From Molossus alvarezi (taxonomy: Eukaryota; Chordata; Mammalia; Chiroptera; Molossidae): DNA of 64,000 nucleotides. The notes beneath the pieces are model-generated. The model did no database searches and was not told the origin of the DNA. It was given only the letters and a program-made list of their open reading frames with translations. Position numbers and translations under genes: made by a program. The DNA lies in the NCBI GenBank assembly GCA_037176705.1, contig JBAWUJ010000093.1, forward strand, positions 222,435 through 286,434. The letters are read 5' to 3'. Shown here one piece after another: positions 49,092-59,593 of the stretch. Position 1 is the first letter of the stretch, and each line of letters opens with the position of its first letter.

Positions 49092-50275
49092 AAAAGACTT
49101 AAATGTGACACATAAATCCATAAAAATTTTTGAAGAAACTGTAGGCAACAAAATTTCAGACATCATACGCAGCAGAATTTTCACTGATACATCACCTAAG
49201 ACAACAGAAACAAAGGAAAAAATGAACACATGGAACTACATCAAACTAAATATCTTCTGCACAGCAAAAGATACAATAATCAAAATGGAAAGGCAACCTA
49301 CTGTATGGGAGAGCATAATTGCCAGTGATATATCTAATAAGAAGGTAATTTCTAAGATATATAGAGTATACATACAATTCAACAAAAGGAAGACAAAAAA
49401 CCCAATTAAAAAGTGGTCAGAGGAGCTAAATAGATACCTCTCCAAACAGGACATACAAATTGCTAAGAGACATATAACAAAATTCTCAACATCACTAGTC
49501 ATCAGAGAGTTGCAAATTAAAACATCAATAATGTATCACCTCACACCTGTCAGAATGGCCGACTTTAACATATCATCAAACAACAAGCATTGGTGAGGGT
49601 GAGGTCAAAAAGGAACTTTAATACACTGATTGTGGGAATGCAGGCTGGTGAAGTCATTGTGGAAAACACTATGATGTTATCTCACAAAATAAAAAATTGA
49701 ATTGCCATTTGATCCAGAAATCCCACTTCTAGGAATATACTCTATGTAGCCCGAGACCATTATCAGAAAGAATATTTGTACCCCCATGTTTGTAGCAGCA
49801 CTATTTACAATAGGTAAGATCTGGAAACAGCCCAAATGTCCATCAGTAGACAAATGGTAAAAAAAGCTGTGGTACATATACACCCTGGAGTACTATGCAA
49901 TTGTAAGAAAGAAAGATCTCTTATTGTATGAGTGGACATGGAAGGACCTGAAAAGTATTATCCTAAATGAAACAAGCCAAGCAGAGAAAAACAAATATCA
50001 CATGATCTCTCTTATTTGTGGAATATAATGAACTTAATAGTCTGAGAAATTGTGTAGACCCAGAGACATGGAAATAGGGTACAAACTGACAACCCTCAGA
50101 AGAAGAGTTGGTGGGGGGGGGAGGGAAGAGATAAAACACAGAACTTACATGCATGTACACATATCCGATGGACATGGAGACAACATAGCCAGGTATGGGG
50201 TTGTGGCAATGGGGAGCAGGGTGTCAATGGGGAAAAAAAGAAGAAACATCTGTAACAAAAATAAATTAATAAATT
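49092..50275 (+). mobile_element. L1-h part 2: ORF2 C-terminus and 3' UTR
   Basis: Resumes with the second copy of the L1-i target site. ORF2 piece 49105-49596 ([25 protein letters not shown] is recognisable in parts; [15 protein letters not shown]). 3' UTR and A-rich tail to about 50275 (gaaacatctgtaacaaaaataaattaat). Confidence 0.92.
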
Positions 50276-50488
50276 AGGGACTAGGAAAATGGCAGCAGTG
50301 TGAATGGAAGCTACACAGACCATCTCCCAGGACCAAACTGGAATTACAACAAAAATAAAGACAAATCGTCTGGAAAAGGCAACTGAAAAGTAGCTTGAAA
50401 AACCACATAACCGGGGAACCGACTCAAGTCCGGTAGGCTTGTGAACACACTTGAGGGTGCCAGGAGCCCACGGTCCGCCGCAGCCTGG

Positions 50489-50700
50489 GCTGGGACCTGT
50501 GGAAGCCTCAGCTGAGACCTATGGCCTTGGCTGGGACCTGCTCTCTGCTGGGACCTGCAGCGGCCTTGGCTGGGACTTGAGGTGGCCTAAGCTGGGAACT
50601 GAGCACTTGGACGGGAACTGTGGCCTCACCTGGGGCCTGCACCCTCAGCTGGGATGTGCGACCTCAGCTAAGAGCTTGGCCCTAGCTCGGTGTTACGCCC
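50489..50700 (+). repeat. Minisatellite of about 20-bp units in L1-j 5' UTR
   Basis: About ten degenerate units of the form GCTGGGACCTG-(T/C)GGCCT(T/C)(A/G), 17-22 bp each. L1-d and L1-i have only a few degenerate traces at the same place. Confidence 0.8.
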
Positions 50701-51345
50701 TCGGCTTGCAGTTACCAGGGCCTGGGCCAGGAGTGATGGCCTTAGCTGGGAGCAGTGCCCTGGGGTTAAAGTCCCAAGCGGCTCCCCAGCACAGAGCCAG
50801 GACAGAGGCTAAATTAGCAGCAGCCACTCAACTTGGGCTCTGGCATAGGGAAGACAGACTGGACTAGAACTATGTGGAAAAAATTGGGATGTGGAGGGCA
50901 CTCAGAGCTTTTGCTGAGTTTCAGCCACGCAGGACTGTGGTCATCTTACTCCTTCCCAGGGCCCTGGGGAGAGCCTGTGGCTCCTCCCTCAGAGATTCAA
51001 CCCAACCAGGTGACCATTAAAATGCTAATTGAAGCCAATTAACAAGCAGCATCTGCCCCACCCTCAAGAAATCCTCTTACACTGAGCACCTGAGAAAGTT
51101 TTTTATTCAACTCAGAAACCTAGGTCCTTCAGGTGACCACTACTAATAGCCTCCTGGCAAAAATGCTAGAGGATAACTACCATTCGCTGGGCTAGCAACT
51201 CTAACCAGGAAACTAAGACTTCACATTGGTGTTCATTGTGGTTGCTCCCTGCCTCACCAAACCCAGGAGAGGGAATACAAACAGCAGAACTCCAACACCC
51301 AAAGGAAAAATTTGGCAGGCTCCAAAGCCCACTGTGATAACCAAC

Positions 51346-52200
51346 ATGGTGAAACACAGAAACAAAGCTAATTGAAAGAATAAGAGACCTCTACTGAAGA
51401 TGAGATAAATGAGGTGCAGTTAAGCAAGTTAACAAAACTAGAATTCAGAGCCATGATCTTGAGGGAGCTCAACAGCATGTGTAAGGACATGAGCACCATG
51501 AGTAAAGACATAGAATTGTTGAAAAACAATCAGTTGAATATTAAAAAACACCAAGAAGAAATAAAGATTGACATATCAAAAATAAAAAAAATAAAATAAA
51601 AAACATTGGGAACTCTAAATGGCAGAGTAGAAGAAACTGAAGACCGAATAAGCGAATTAGAAGATAGGGTAGAAAAAAAATCAACAAATCAGAAAACCAA
51701 AATGAAAAAGTAATTAAAAAACAGGAAAACAGCTTAAGAGAACTGTGGAGCAACTGGAAACATAATAACATTCAAAACATGGGAGTGCCCAAATAAGAGA
51801 AAAATGAGCAAGGGCTAGATAATATATTTGAAGAAATAGTGACAGAAAACTTCCCTAATTTGGTGAAGGAAGAACACATTCATGTTCCAAGAAGCACAGA
51901 GAGCCCCAAGTAATCAGAACCCAAACAGGCCCACACCAACACACATAGTAATCAAAATGCCAAAAATTAAAGACAAAGAGAGAATCCTAAAAGCAGCAAG
52001 AGATAAGCAACAGGTTACCTACAAAGGAAACCGCACAAGGCTCTCAGCTGACTTCTCAACAGAAATAGTACAGGCGAGAAGAGAATGGCATGAGGTAATC
52101 AAGGTAATGAAAAACAAAAATCTGAATCCATGACTACTCTACCCAGCAAGGGTATCATACAAAATAGAAAGTCAAATAAAGAACTTATCATACAAAAACG
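51346..52200 (+). pseudogene. L1-j ORF1 remnant
   Basis: MVKHRNKAN start, stopped within ten codons. Coiled-coil piece 51414-51599 (LNSMCKDMSTMSKDIELLKNNQLN). C-terminal piece 51882-52133 with FQEAQRAPSNQNPNRPTPTH and ARREWHEVIKVMKNKNLNP. Confidence 0.85.
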
Positions 52201-52315
52201 GTTAAGGGAATACATTAGCACCAAACCAGCACTGTAAGAAATGTTAAAAGGACTGCTGTAATTACCAGGAGAAATAGGAAGAAAAATAGAACCATACTAA
52301 ATAAAAATGGCAATA

Positions 52316-52774
52316 ACACACAAATTCCACTAGTCTCAAAGAGAATATTCTCAGTAAAGCATTCCATATCCAAACCATATAATATATAAAACACACACAC
52401 CACTACATAATTATAGGAAATGCAATCTACATACATACATATGTGTTGAATAATACAGAGCCGCAAAGCCCACAGCCCATTCTCAGTCACACAAAACTCG
52501 TCCCATATGCAGATTTGCAAACACCAAATCAATCACACACTAAACATTAACCCAGTTTGAACCAACATGTTGTGGACTTGTGTACATAACACGTACATTA
52601 GAGTCACCACCCCATACTGCTACAAATGTAAATAACACATAACAAGACACATTCATGAAAGATGATGAAAAATCTTACCTAGTTAAATAATGAGTAATGA
52701 GCTTGGTTAACATTAAAACAGAGACAGTGACATAATACTAATGCACACTTTAATTTCTTCTAAAACAAAAACTT
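52316..52774. other. Low-copy stretch upstream of FAM170A-like gene
   Basis: AT/CA-rich, with no exon I can support. The upstream FAM170A exon(s) might have been expected in this neighbourhood but were not recognised here. Confidence 0.5.
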
Positions 52775-53020
52775 GCCCTGGCCGGTTTGGCTCAGCGGTT
52801 AGAGCGTCAGCCTGCGGTCCGGAGAGACCCGGGTTCGGTTCCCGCTAAGGGCATGTACCTTGGTTGCAGTTTGTCCCCAGCCCTGGTTGGGTCATGTGGG
52901 TGGCAGCCACTCGATGTGTAGCTTTCACGTCGATGTTTCTCTCTCTCTCTCTCCCTCTCACTCTATCTGAGCAAAATATCGAAAAATGTCCTCAGGTGAG
53001 GATAAAAAAAAAAATATTTT
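52775..53020 (+). mobile_element. Young Ves-type SINE, about 460 bp 5' of gene exon
   Basis: gccctggccggtttggctcagcgg head, B box intact, tail cctcaggtgaggata, A-run. Perfect 12-bp target-site duplication aaacaaaaactt at 52763-52774 and 53021-53032. Confidence 0.97.
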
Positions 53021-53032
53021 AAACAAAAACTT

Positions 53033-53477
53033 ATTTTACATCCATATATATTTCTCAATCAACATATATATCAGTATACATAATTTTACATGCAGAAGAC
53101 ATCATAAAATTGAACCACATATACCCTCATTGTCCACTTTTTTTATGAGGAAATTTAGTAGATATCTAACATTCAGTTCTTGCATACTGTCTTTCAGGCA
53201 TGGTTCTAAGTTTTTGATAATCATATAATCTCCAGTAATGTCATATACAAGATACCCAAACCCACTGACATCCACCCAACATGCAACTGTATTGTGTTTA
53301 CCTAAAGTTTGGAGGAAATTGAATTTTCCATGGGAAAACCACCTGATTTTCTATGAAAGCAAGTGTCATGTGTGGTGATGATGCCTATTGTGTAATTTCC
53401 ACTCAATGTGGTGTTTTGAATAACACAAACCCCAGAAAATACCTCATTTCTGTTCTTTTGAAATTTCCATTTCTTAG
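53033..53477 (+). other. Upstream intron or 5' flank of FAM170A-like exon
   Basis: It ends in a pyrimidine-rich stretch and ttcttag at 53471-53477, a good acceptor. No coding exon was recognised within it. Confidence 0.5.
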
Positions 53478-53621
53478 AACTTAACACCAACGATGATGGG
53501 TCTAAGCCTGAGTCACTTGTGGAGGTCTTAGATCTTACTCTGAAAGGTGAAGAAAATCCTTCGTCCTCCACCAGTTTTACCTGTGTCTCCTCCTCATCCT
53601 GGACTCCACTCGGCGATGAAG
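53478..53621 (+). CDS. FAM170A: FAM170A-like, internal coding exon
   Basis: A 144-bp exon bounded by acceptor ttcttag (53471-53477) and donor AAG/GTGAGG (53622 on). It begins with the last two bases of a codon and ends with the first base of one, so both flanking introns are phase 1. It encodes about 47 residues that are acidic then serine-rich, with SSSTSFTCVSSSSWTP resembling the serine/cysteine stretch in human FAM170A as I remember it. The joined codon across the intron is G|AA (Glu). The reading frame stays open for 38 more codons past the donor (to 53737), so intron retention or an alternative downstream donor would lengthen this part. The start exon is not visible in the window. Confidence 0.7.
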
Positions 53622-54667
53622 GTGAGGAATATGCTGAGGTGGCATCTGAGACTGAACAAGAGATGCAGCCGAGCTCCTTTACCCCGTCTCTACTTAGTCT
53701 ACTTTCTCCTCAAACACAGGAAGGGCTTCAGGGCTGACAGACTAGTACTAACTTTTCTGCAGAAGGACATACAGGGAGTGTGACTTCAAGGACAAGGCAA
53801 GGTCCCTCAGCAGAATTTTCCTACATAGCATGACTGGGACAGCTGTGGCTGAGGTAGTGGACAGTGCCCATATGTGGGTGGGGGTTCAGTCAGAACCTTC
53901 CCCTCAGATGAGCACAAACTCATATCCTCACATACGCACATCTGTCCTCCTACATACCAGGTGTGGCCCCATTTCCCCTGCTTTTTCCTTGTATGCTCCA
54001 TACACAGGCCTTCCGCCCACATCTATCATCTCCACTCTCTAGTAGCACTACCCAGGTACAACCTTACCTCCATCCTTCACACAATCATTTTCAGACCTAC
54101 CCATTTACACACTAGTTCCTCAGAGAATTCACACCCCTCACACACATCATCTGGTTTACATTTCTCAATCTAGGTCATCCTTTAGCAAACTCATGTGCCC
54201 TGAAGGAAATGAACTTTCTTTCAGCTGTTGTTTTTCTAATCCACATGCGTCCTCAGGCCCCAGGCCTTCAGACCTTCATAGAGCTGAACATTCTGGGAAC
54301 TCACACACCTCTCTTACTTTCTCCATCTCACAGGAAGAACAGGTACCACTCCTGTTCACAGGTGCTGTCACACCACATAACACATGTGCACACACCCATT
54401 CTCCATCCCCTTTTCCAACATCCAAAACAGTCACCAGATACATCCCAGAGCCTACATACAACTCCACAGAACATGCATACAAAGCTGCATCCTCATTCCC
54501 ACGTAGTTATACCATGTAACCTTCTCAAATAAAGCACACCATGCACAGCATTCTGAACTATCCCCTAGAGATGTACCTGCAGCCACATGTTCACTTAGTC
54601 TGTCTTATCTTGTACAGACTTCACTCGCACATTCTACCTTTTTCATGTTTGGAATTTTCTCTCCTAG
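53622..54667 (+). other. FAM170A: FAM170A-like intron
   Basis: 1,046 bp, GT...AG, phase 1. C-rich and poor in stop codons, so several unremarkable open frames of 70-108 codons occur in it. I see no conserved motif in them and no repeat insertion. The acceptor is ttttctctcctag (54655-54667) behind a long pyrimidine tract. Confidence 0.7.
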
Positions 54668-55302
54668 AAATGAATCGGATGCCTCTACGCCAGGACTTGG
54701 AACCATCGAAGATTTCCCTTTCCTTGTCCTCTTCACAGGCCTCTAGTAATTTCTTTTCAATTAATGATAATAATCCCTGTATGTCTGCAGCACTCGGTGC
54801 AGGTGAAAGGGTCATGACGATTTACTACATGCATGTGCAAATGAAAGGTGGTGTGGCCGTGTTATACAATACAGAGGAAGGATTCAAGCTGCCTTCAAAA
54901 AAGATTAAAATGCAAAAAATGAGCTATATTGAAAAGGTCCATAAAAATATTCCCTGCTCTCACGCAGCTGTGAAGAAATTCCCAACTGCCCGTGAGCCCA
55001 GCTTACACAGCGGCTCCCGAGAGCAATGGATTCGTACTCAGAGGGGAGCACGGCCTCCCGCTCAGGAGGAGGGTTCCAGGGGCAGCGGCCCTGAGTGGCT
55101 GCTGGCCCCACAAAGTGGCTTCAGGTGCATGGCCTGCTGCCGGGTCTTCCCCAGCTTAGAAGCCCTTCGGGAGCATGTGGAGCATGGGGTCAGCGTGGGC
55201 TTCAGCTGCCACACTTTCCACCTTAACCTGGCTCGTCTGGAGCGCAAGGGCCTTAAGAGAAGGAGGACAAGGAAACTGAGAGGGCAACACATTTGGGCCT
55301 GA
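54668..55302 (+). CDS. FAM170A: FAM170A-like, main terminal coding exon (zinc-finger protein)
   Basis: Encodes about 210 residues starting ...E-MNRMPLRQDLEPSK. Two family signatures are clear: IYYMHVQMKGGVAV (54817-54860 region) and the zinc-finger-like block GFRCMACCRVF...EALREHV...GFSCHTFHL (55117-55224), with C-x2-C-x12-H-x2-H spacing plus a further C-H-x2-H. In human FAM170A, from memory, the same positions read very similarly. The human protein is a testis-expressed nuclear zinc-finger factor of about 330 residues; the two exons here give about 258, so an N-terminal exon is missing. After HLNLARLERKG the frame changes character to very basic (KRRRTRKLRG) and stops at 55300, whereas the next frame carries an acidic tail resembling the human one. 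FAM170B is the alternative paralogue but is less like this. Confidence 0.8.
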
Positions 55303-55760
55303 AGAAAACCTGGCACAAATGGACAAACTGATTTTCAGCACCTAAAAGAGAGGAAGGGAAGCAAACTAGATTCTATTGAGGAGGCTTCATTTCCTCTATG
55401 CAGACACACTACCCAGTTTCTCATGCATATCTATGCCACCGTCTCTACAACCACACCACCAGTATGAGCAGACAACCCCTCTTAATACTCCCCACCACGT
55501 TCCTGAGGGAGAGGAAGGCAGACCACACCACCCCAGATCCTGTCTTACACTCTACCCAACTTCATTATTTCCATATATACCATTCATGCACGTATGCTTG
55601 ATGCCAAATTGTGTAACATGACAGAATTCTGATCGTACAGATTGGAACTCCCCTCTGCTGCCCTCACCTCCACCCACATTTCCCCAAAAATGGTCTTTGT
55701 TACAAATTTTGCATATTTTTCTATATCCTTTCTTTAAATAAAGATATACCTTTTCCCATA
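55303..55760 (+). other. FAM170A: FAM170A-like 3' UTR
   Basis: C-rich, gene-like composition continues after the stop up to a single AATAAA. No repeat insertion is seen. The end point is inferred from the poly(A) signal. Confidence 0.55.
55737..55742 (+). terminator. FAM170A: Poly(A) signal AATAAA
   Basis: Canonical AATAAA about 435 bp after the stop codon, followed by a T/C-rich stretch. Best candidate for 3' end formation of the gene. Confidence 0.6.
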
Positions 55761-57047
55761 CCTTCCTGTAATCTATTCAGTTGCACAATTTTTGGGCTGG
55801 CACACAGACATTGTTATTAATGAGAGAAAAATTGATACTACATGGGTGAAACCAATAGCAATCATCATCCACCTCTTAGCCTATGAACTTGAGGACACAG
55901 AGGTGCATACACACTGGTTACACATGCGTACCCATGGGGAAGGAAGGAGCACAGGATGAATAGTTGCAAGACAATCTAATATGTAGATATATGTAGAGCT
56001 GTCCATTCGTAGCATCTTACACTTTGGGGCATAATACCTTCACAAGGGTGAAGGCTACCAATTATAAAGAACATTACTTAAAAGGAGCACAGAGGCTGAG
56101 AAACAAACAACAACAAAAATTATTTAAAAAGTATTTACAATTCATAAAACTATACAGAAGAAGAAAAATTAAGATAGTTATACTTTAAATGATATTTATA
56201 TTTGTAGCTTTTATTCTTCTGAACTTATGAAAGCTTATATCTGCATGATGGCATTTTGGACACCTGTACACACATATTAGATGATCTTGAAACTACTTAT
56301 TCTGTGCTCCGTTCTTGTCCATGGATGTGCCTAAGAAGTGTACAGGCACCTGTGTGCCCACAAGTTCACAGAAGCTAAGAGGTGGATTACAGTTGCTGTT
56401 GGTTTTCATCTGACTAGTATTTTTTACTTCTTCCTTTGAAAGATCCTCTATTTTCTGACCAAATATGTGGGCAAGTCAGTCAGACTAGCCAAATGAAGTC
56501 ATTATATTATAAAATGCCTTTCCATCATAGACCTAGGGGTGAACAACTACCCATGTTTGACCAATCTGTACAGAGAGCCTGAAAAATTAAAACAGAGCAG
56601 ATAGAGATGGTGGGGCAAGTGGTGAGTTATCCTATGTCTGCAACTCAAGTTAAGATTTTTCCACTGCTGGACTTGCTTCAGTTCCTCTTTTTTGAAAGAT
56701 TGGGCTGTTTTAACTGTTACTGTAAAGTCACCAAGCCTTCCCATAAGCCTTCAATAACTTCTTTTTTCCTCAATTAGCCTGAGCCATTTACTAGTGTTTA
56801 TAACATACTGTGCCTTACTTGATGCAAATTAGCTTCAACACGATAATTTCTTCCATTTTAATAGCTGAAATGATATAACTTAGGAAGGAGTAACACCTTA
56901 TATTCCTCTGACTTTATATTGAAACAGTAAGGGATATACTTGTATTCAGTATGTATACTATGTTCTTGCTTAATTACAAACATGCATTAAAATGTTTGGA
57001 TGTGTAAATAAAATGACTTCAATAAACAAAATTGACCTCAATACACT
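55761..57047. other. Low-copy stretch 3' of gene, nothing recognised
   Basis: AT-rich with no convincing ORF or repeat. An open frame at 56744-56547 (-) has no recognisable domain. Confidence 0.5.
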
Positions 57048-57205
57048 AGACCTGGATTTATATTTGTTACTACTACTTTCCAGTTTCTATACTTTCTGAG
57101 TCAACACACTCATCTTGGAAATGGAGGTCACAATCCCTAAGGTAACTAACTATGAGGGTGAGAAGACAGAGGTGAATGCTCCTCATGCTGTGTCTGGCTT
57201 AGTTA
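57048..57205 (+). repeat. Possible MIR remnant
   Basis: Order ttactactactttccag, cactcatcttggaaatggagg, ggtaactaactatgagggtgag parallels the MIR core (cttactagct..., ctcatctgtaaaatgg..., acctcatagggttgtgag). Confidence 0.4.
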
Positions 57206-57329
57206 CTCAAAACATTCTTTTTCATTCATTTTCTACTTTTTGTTTTTAACTTATTATTAGCAGTTTGATTACAATGTATCTAGGTAGAATTCTTTTTAGT
57301 TAATATAGTTTGAGATTTGCTGAGCTTGA

Positions 57330-57610
57330 ATTTTTTTTTTAATTTTTGGAATAATTATAAACTCAAAAGAAGTTGTAGAAACAGTCTGGAGCCATTTCCT
57401 GACACAATCAAAGTGCATTATCAAAACCAGGACACTCATTGGAACACTGTAGTAAGCCTGACCACAGCCCTTCCTCAGATTTACTGCTTTTTCATGCATG
57501 CATTTTTGTATGTTTTTATGTACAATTAGGTCATTTTATCATTTTTGCAATTAAGATCCTGAAGTGTTTCATCACTAGAGCAATTTTCTCATGTTGCTGT
57601 TTATGGTTAC
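57330..57610 (+). repeat. Ancient L1M-type 3' remnant
   Basis: tggaataattataaactcaaaagaagttgtagaaacag, then tatcaaaaccaggacactcattgg, then caattaagatcctgaagtgtttcatcac follow an ancient L1 3' UTR as I remember it. Strongly diverged. Confidence 0.6.
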
Positions 57611-57784
57611 ATCCATCCTCCCTTTCTAACTCGTGGCATTTCTTCTTTTATGAATTGTCTAAAAAAGCAACAAACTGAGAAACAATGTCTTGACTTATAT
57701 CAGAGATGAAGGCTAATTTCTTGAATATACTTGTAGCTCGATGAAAATAATACCTCCAAAAAAATTCCACTAAAAAAATGGATA

Positions 57785-58043
57785 GCCATGGCCGGTTTGG
57801 CTCAGCGGTTAGAGCGTCAGCCTGCGGTCCGGAGAGACCCGGGTTTGGTTCCCGCTAAGGGCACGTACCTCGGTTGCAGTTTGTCCCCGGCCCTGGTTGG
57901 TTGTGCGGGTGGCAGCCACTCGATGTGTCCCTTCACATCGATGTTTCTCTCTCTCTCTGTTCCTCTCTCTCCCTCCCACTCTACCTGAACAAAAAATGGA
58001 AAAATGTCCTCGGGTGAGTATAAAAAATAAAAAAAAAAAAAAA
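57785..58043 (+). mobile_element. Young Ves-type SINE
   Basis: gccatggccggtttggctcagcgg head, B box gacccgggtttggttcccg, tail cctcgggtgagtata, long A-run. Target-site duplication aaaaaaatggata at 57772-57784 and 58044-58056. Confidence 0.97.
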
Positions 58044-58085
58044 AAAAAAATGGATAAACTACATTGAATAGTTTCACTTAAAAAG

Positions 58086-58140
58086 TAGTCTTTAACATAT
58101 GAAAAGTCTTTAACATATGAATAGTCTTTAACATATGAAA
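58086..58140 (+). repeat. 18-bp minisatellite, three units
   Basis: agtctttaacatatgaaa repeated three times head to tail with one changed base (gaat in place of gaaa). Confidence 0.95.
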
Positions 58141-58360
58141 AGGCACATAATGACACTCATTAAAGACAATTATATTACATTTTTGCCTATTAGATGATGT
58201 TAAATATTATGTAGGAAAATGAAAACACTATTATTGATAAAAATATAATTTAGTACAACTTCAAAGGAGAGATTTGGCAATGTCAAAATTTTGAATGCAT
58301 ATGTTCTTGTTTTATCTTTAATTTTAAAAGTATAATTTTATGTTTGAATACACATATACA
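58141..58360. other. Low-copy AT-rich stretch
   Basis: No feature supported. Confidence 0.5.
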
Positions 58361-58615
58361 CACATAAAATATGTTCATTGTGGCATTTTGTAACCAATAT
58401 TTTATAGGAAAATATTGGAAACAAGCTAGTCATTCATCATCAGATAACTGGAAGAATACATTTACAGAGTGGAATACTAAAAAACTACTTTAATAATGAA
58501 ACAAATACAGAAAAACCTCCAAAATACCAAAATATTTTAAGTGAAAATTATCTTGTATATATAATATATTTCCATTTGTGTAAACATTTTCTATAAACCT
58601 AGAATCTACATATCT
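58360..58615 (+). repeat. Ancient L1 fragment (ORF2 end/3' region)
   Basis: gttcattgtggcattttgtaacc, attggaaacaagctagtcattcatca, gagtggaatactaaaaaac, atttccatttgtgtaaac in order match the end of ORF2 of old L1 families. Diverged. Confidence 0.6.
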
Positions 58616-59316
58616 ACCCATTATTATCTATTCTTTAAAGGCTCTGCTCACTGTATTTTGATTTTTAAAAGGCCCAAAATAAATGTGAAGGTTTCGATAT
58701 CCGATCCTCTGCTTATGTGATTTTAATTAGCTACTAGCTGTAGTCTAAATATTTATTAGTTTTGTAACCTTTGCTACCAGTAAACATTTTTTGACCATTG
58801 TATTGATGATAATATAGGTTGACTACATTGTTTTCCAGCACATTTATTTTAAGTTGTGAAGGTTAATGTCCAGTTGCTGTTCAGATAAAATTTCTCTGTG
58901 AATATAAAATAAGTATGGGTCCTCACATAAATCAAAATAGGTTTCATTTTATTGATATTAGATTTGGATTTAAGGGACAACGTTTTCATTATTTCAACAG
59001 TAATAATTAGCAACAAGCAAATGAATATTTGAAATAGATACTTGCACAAATCAAAATATTTAACAAATGGGACTATGACTTAGATCATTCACTGTTGAAA
59101 TTATTTGACCAAAAAAATTGTAAATAAACACTAATGAATAAATGGAAGATGAAACTTGAGTGTTTTTCAATCTAATATGTTCTGTTTTATTTGTGCTTTC
59201 AAGTTAGTAAAATAGAACTTAAAACACATTAAATCATATACAAATCAATGATCAGATTTGTCATTATTTTCTTTATTCATAAAGGAAATTAAATGCAGTC
59301 TTATAGACACTGATTA
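58616..59316. other. Low-copy AT-rich stretch, nothing recognised
   Basis: No ORF or repeat supported. Confidence 0.5.
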
Positions 59317-59334
59317 AAAAGTATGGCATTTGTG

Positions 59335-59575
59335 TTCAGCTAGTGTGGCCCAGTGGCTGAGTGTTGACCCCTGCACCAAAGGGTTGCCGATTCAAGTCCT
59401 GGTCAGAGCACATGCCCAGGTTGTGCACTCGGTCCACAGTGGGGGCATGCAGGAGGCAGCTGATGGATGTTCTCTCTCATTGATGTTTCTCTGTCTCTCT
59501 GTCTCTCTGTCTCTCTCTCTCTTCCTCTCCCTTCTCTCTAAAATCAATAAAGAAAAAAAAAAAATAAAAATATAT
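59335..59575 (+). mobile_element. Ves-type SINE, older subfamily
   Basis: agctagtgtggcccagtggctgagtg head, ttgccgattcaagtcct B box, acatgcccaggttgtg, ggcatgcaggaggcag, long (TCTC)n, aaatcaataaagaaaa tail. Target-site duplication aaaagtatggcatttgtg / aaaagtatagaatttgtg (59317-59334, 59576-59593; two mismatches in 18). Confidence 0.95.
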
Positions 59576-59593
59576 AAAAGTATAGAATTTGTG

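Larger units (their letters stand above)
50280..52315 (+). mobile_element. L1-j: L1 5' UTR plus ORF1, 3' truncated
   Basis: 5' head ggaaaatggcagcagtgtgaatgg, architecture B 5' UTR with a minisatellite (50489-50700), ORF1 from 51346, and the first few codons of ORF2 (ATGGCAATAA at 52307). L1 identity then ends at about 52315 without an A-tail or duplication. Loss of the 3' end is the reverse of the usual 5' truncation and points to deletion or rearrangement. It starts directly after the L1-h tail, in the same orientation. Confidence 0.88.

Noticed and set aside
53874..54532. Several 70-108-codon open frames between the two FAM170A-like exons
   Set aside because: They overlap in different frames, sit between matched phase-1 splice sites and show no domain. 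The region is C-rich and poor in stop codons, so long frames are expected by chance.
57788..57988. ORF of about 66 codons (MAGLAQRLE-type) and similar ORFs in other SINEs
   Set aside because: The same translated text recurs wherever the young SINE occurs. It is SINE sequence read in frame, not a gene.
58086..58140. CRISPR-like repeat
   Set aside because: Direct head-to-tail 18-bp units with no spacers in a mammalian genome. It is a minisatellite.
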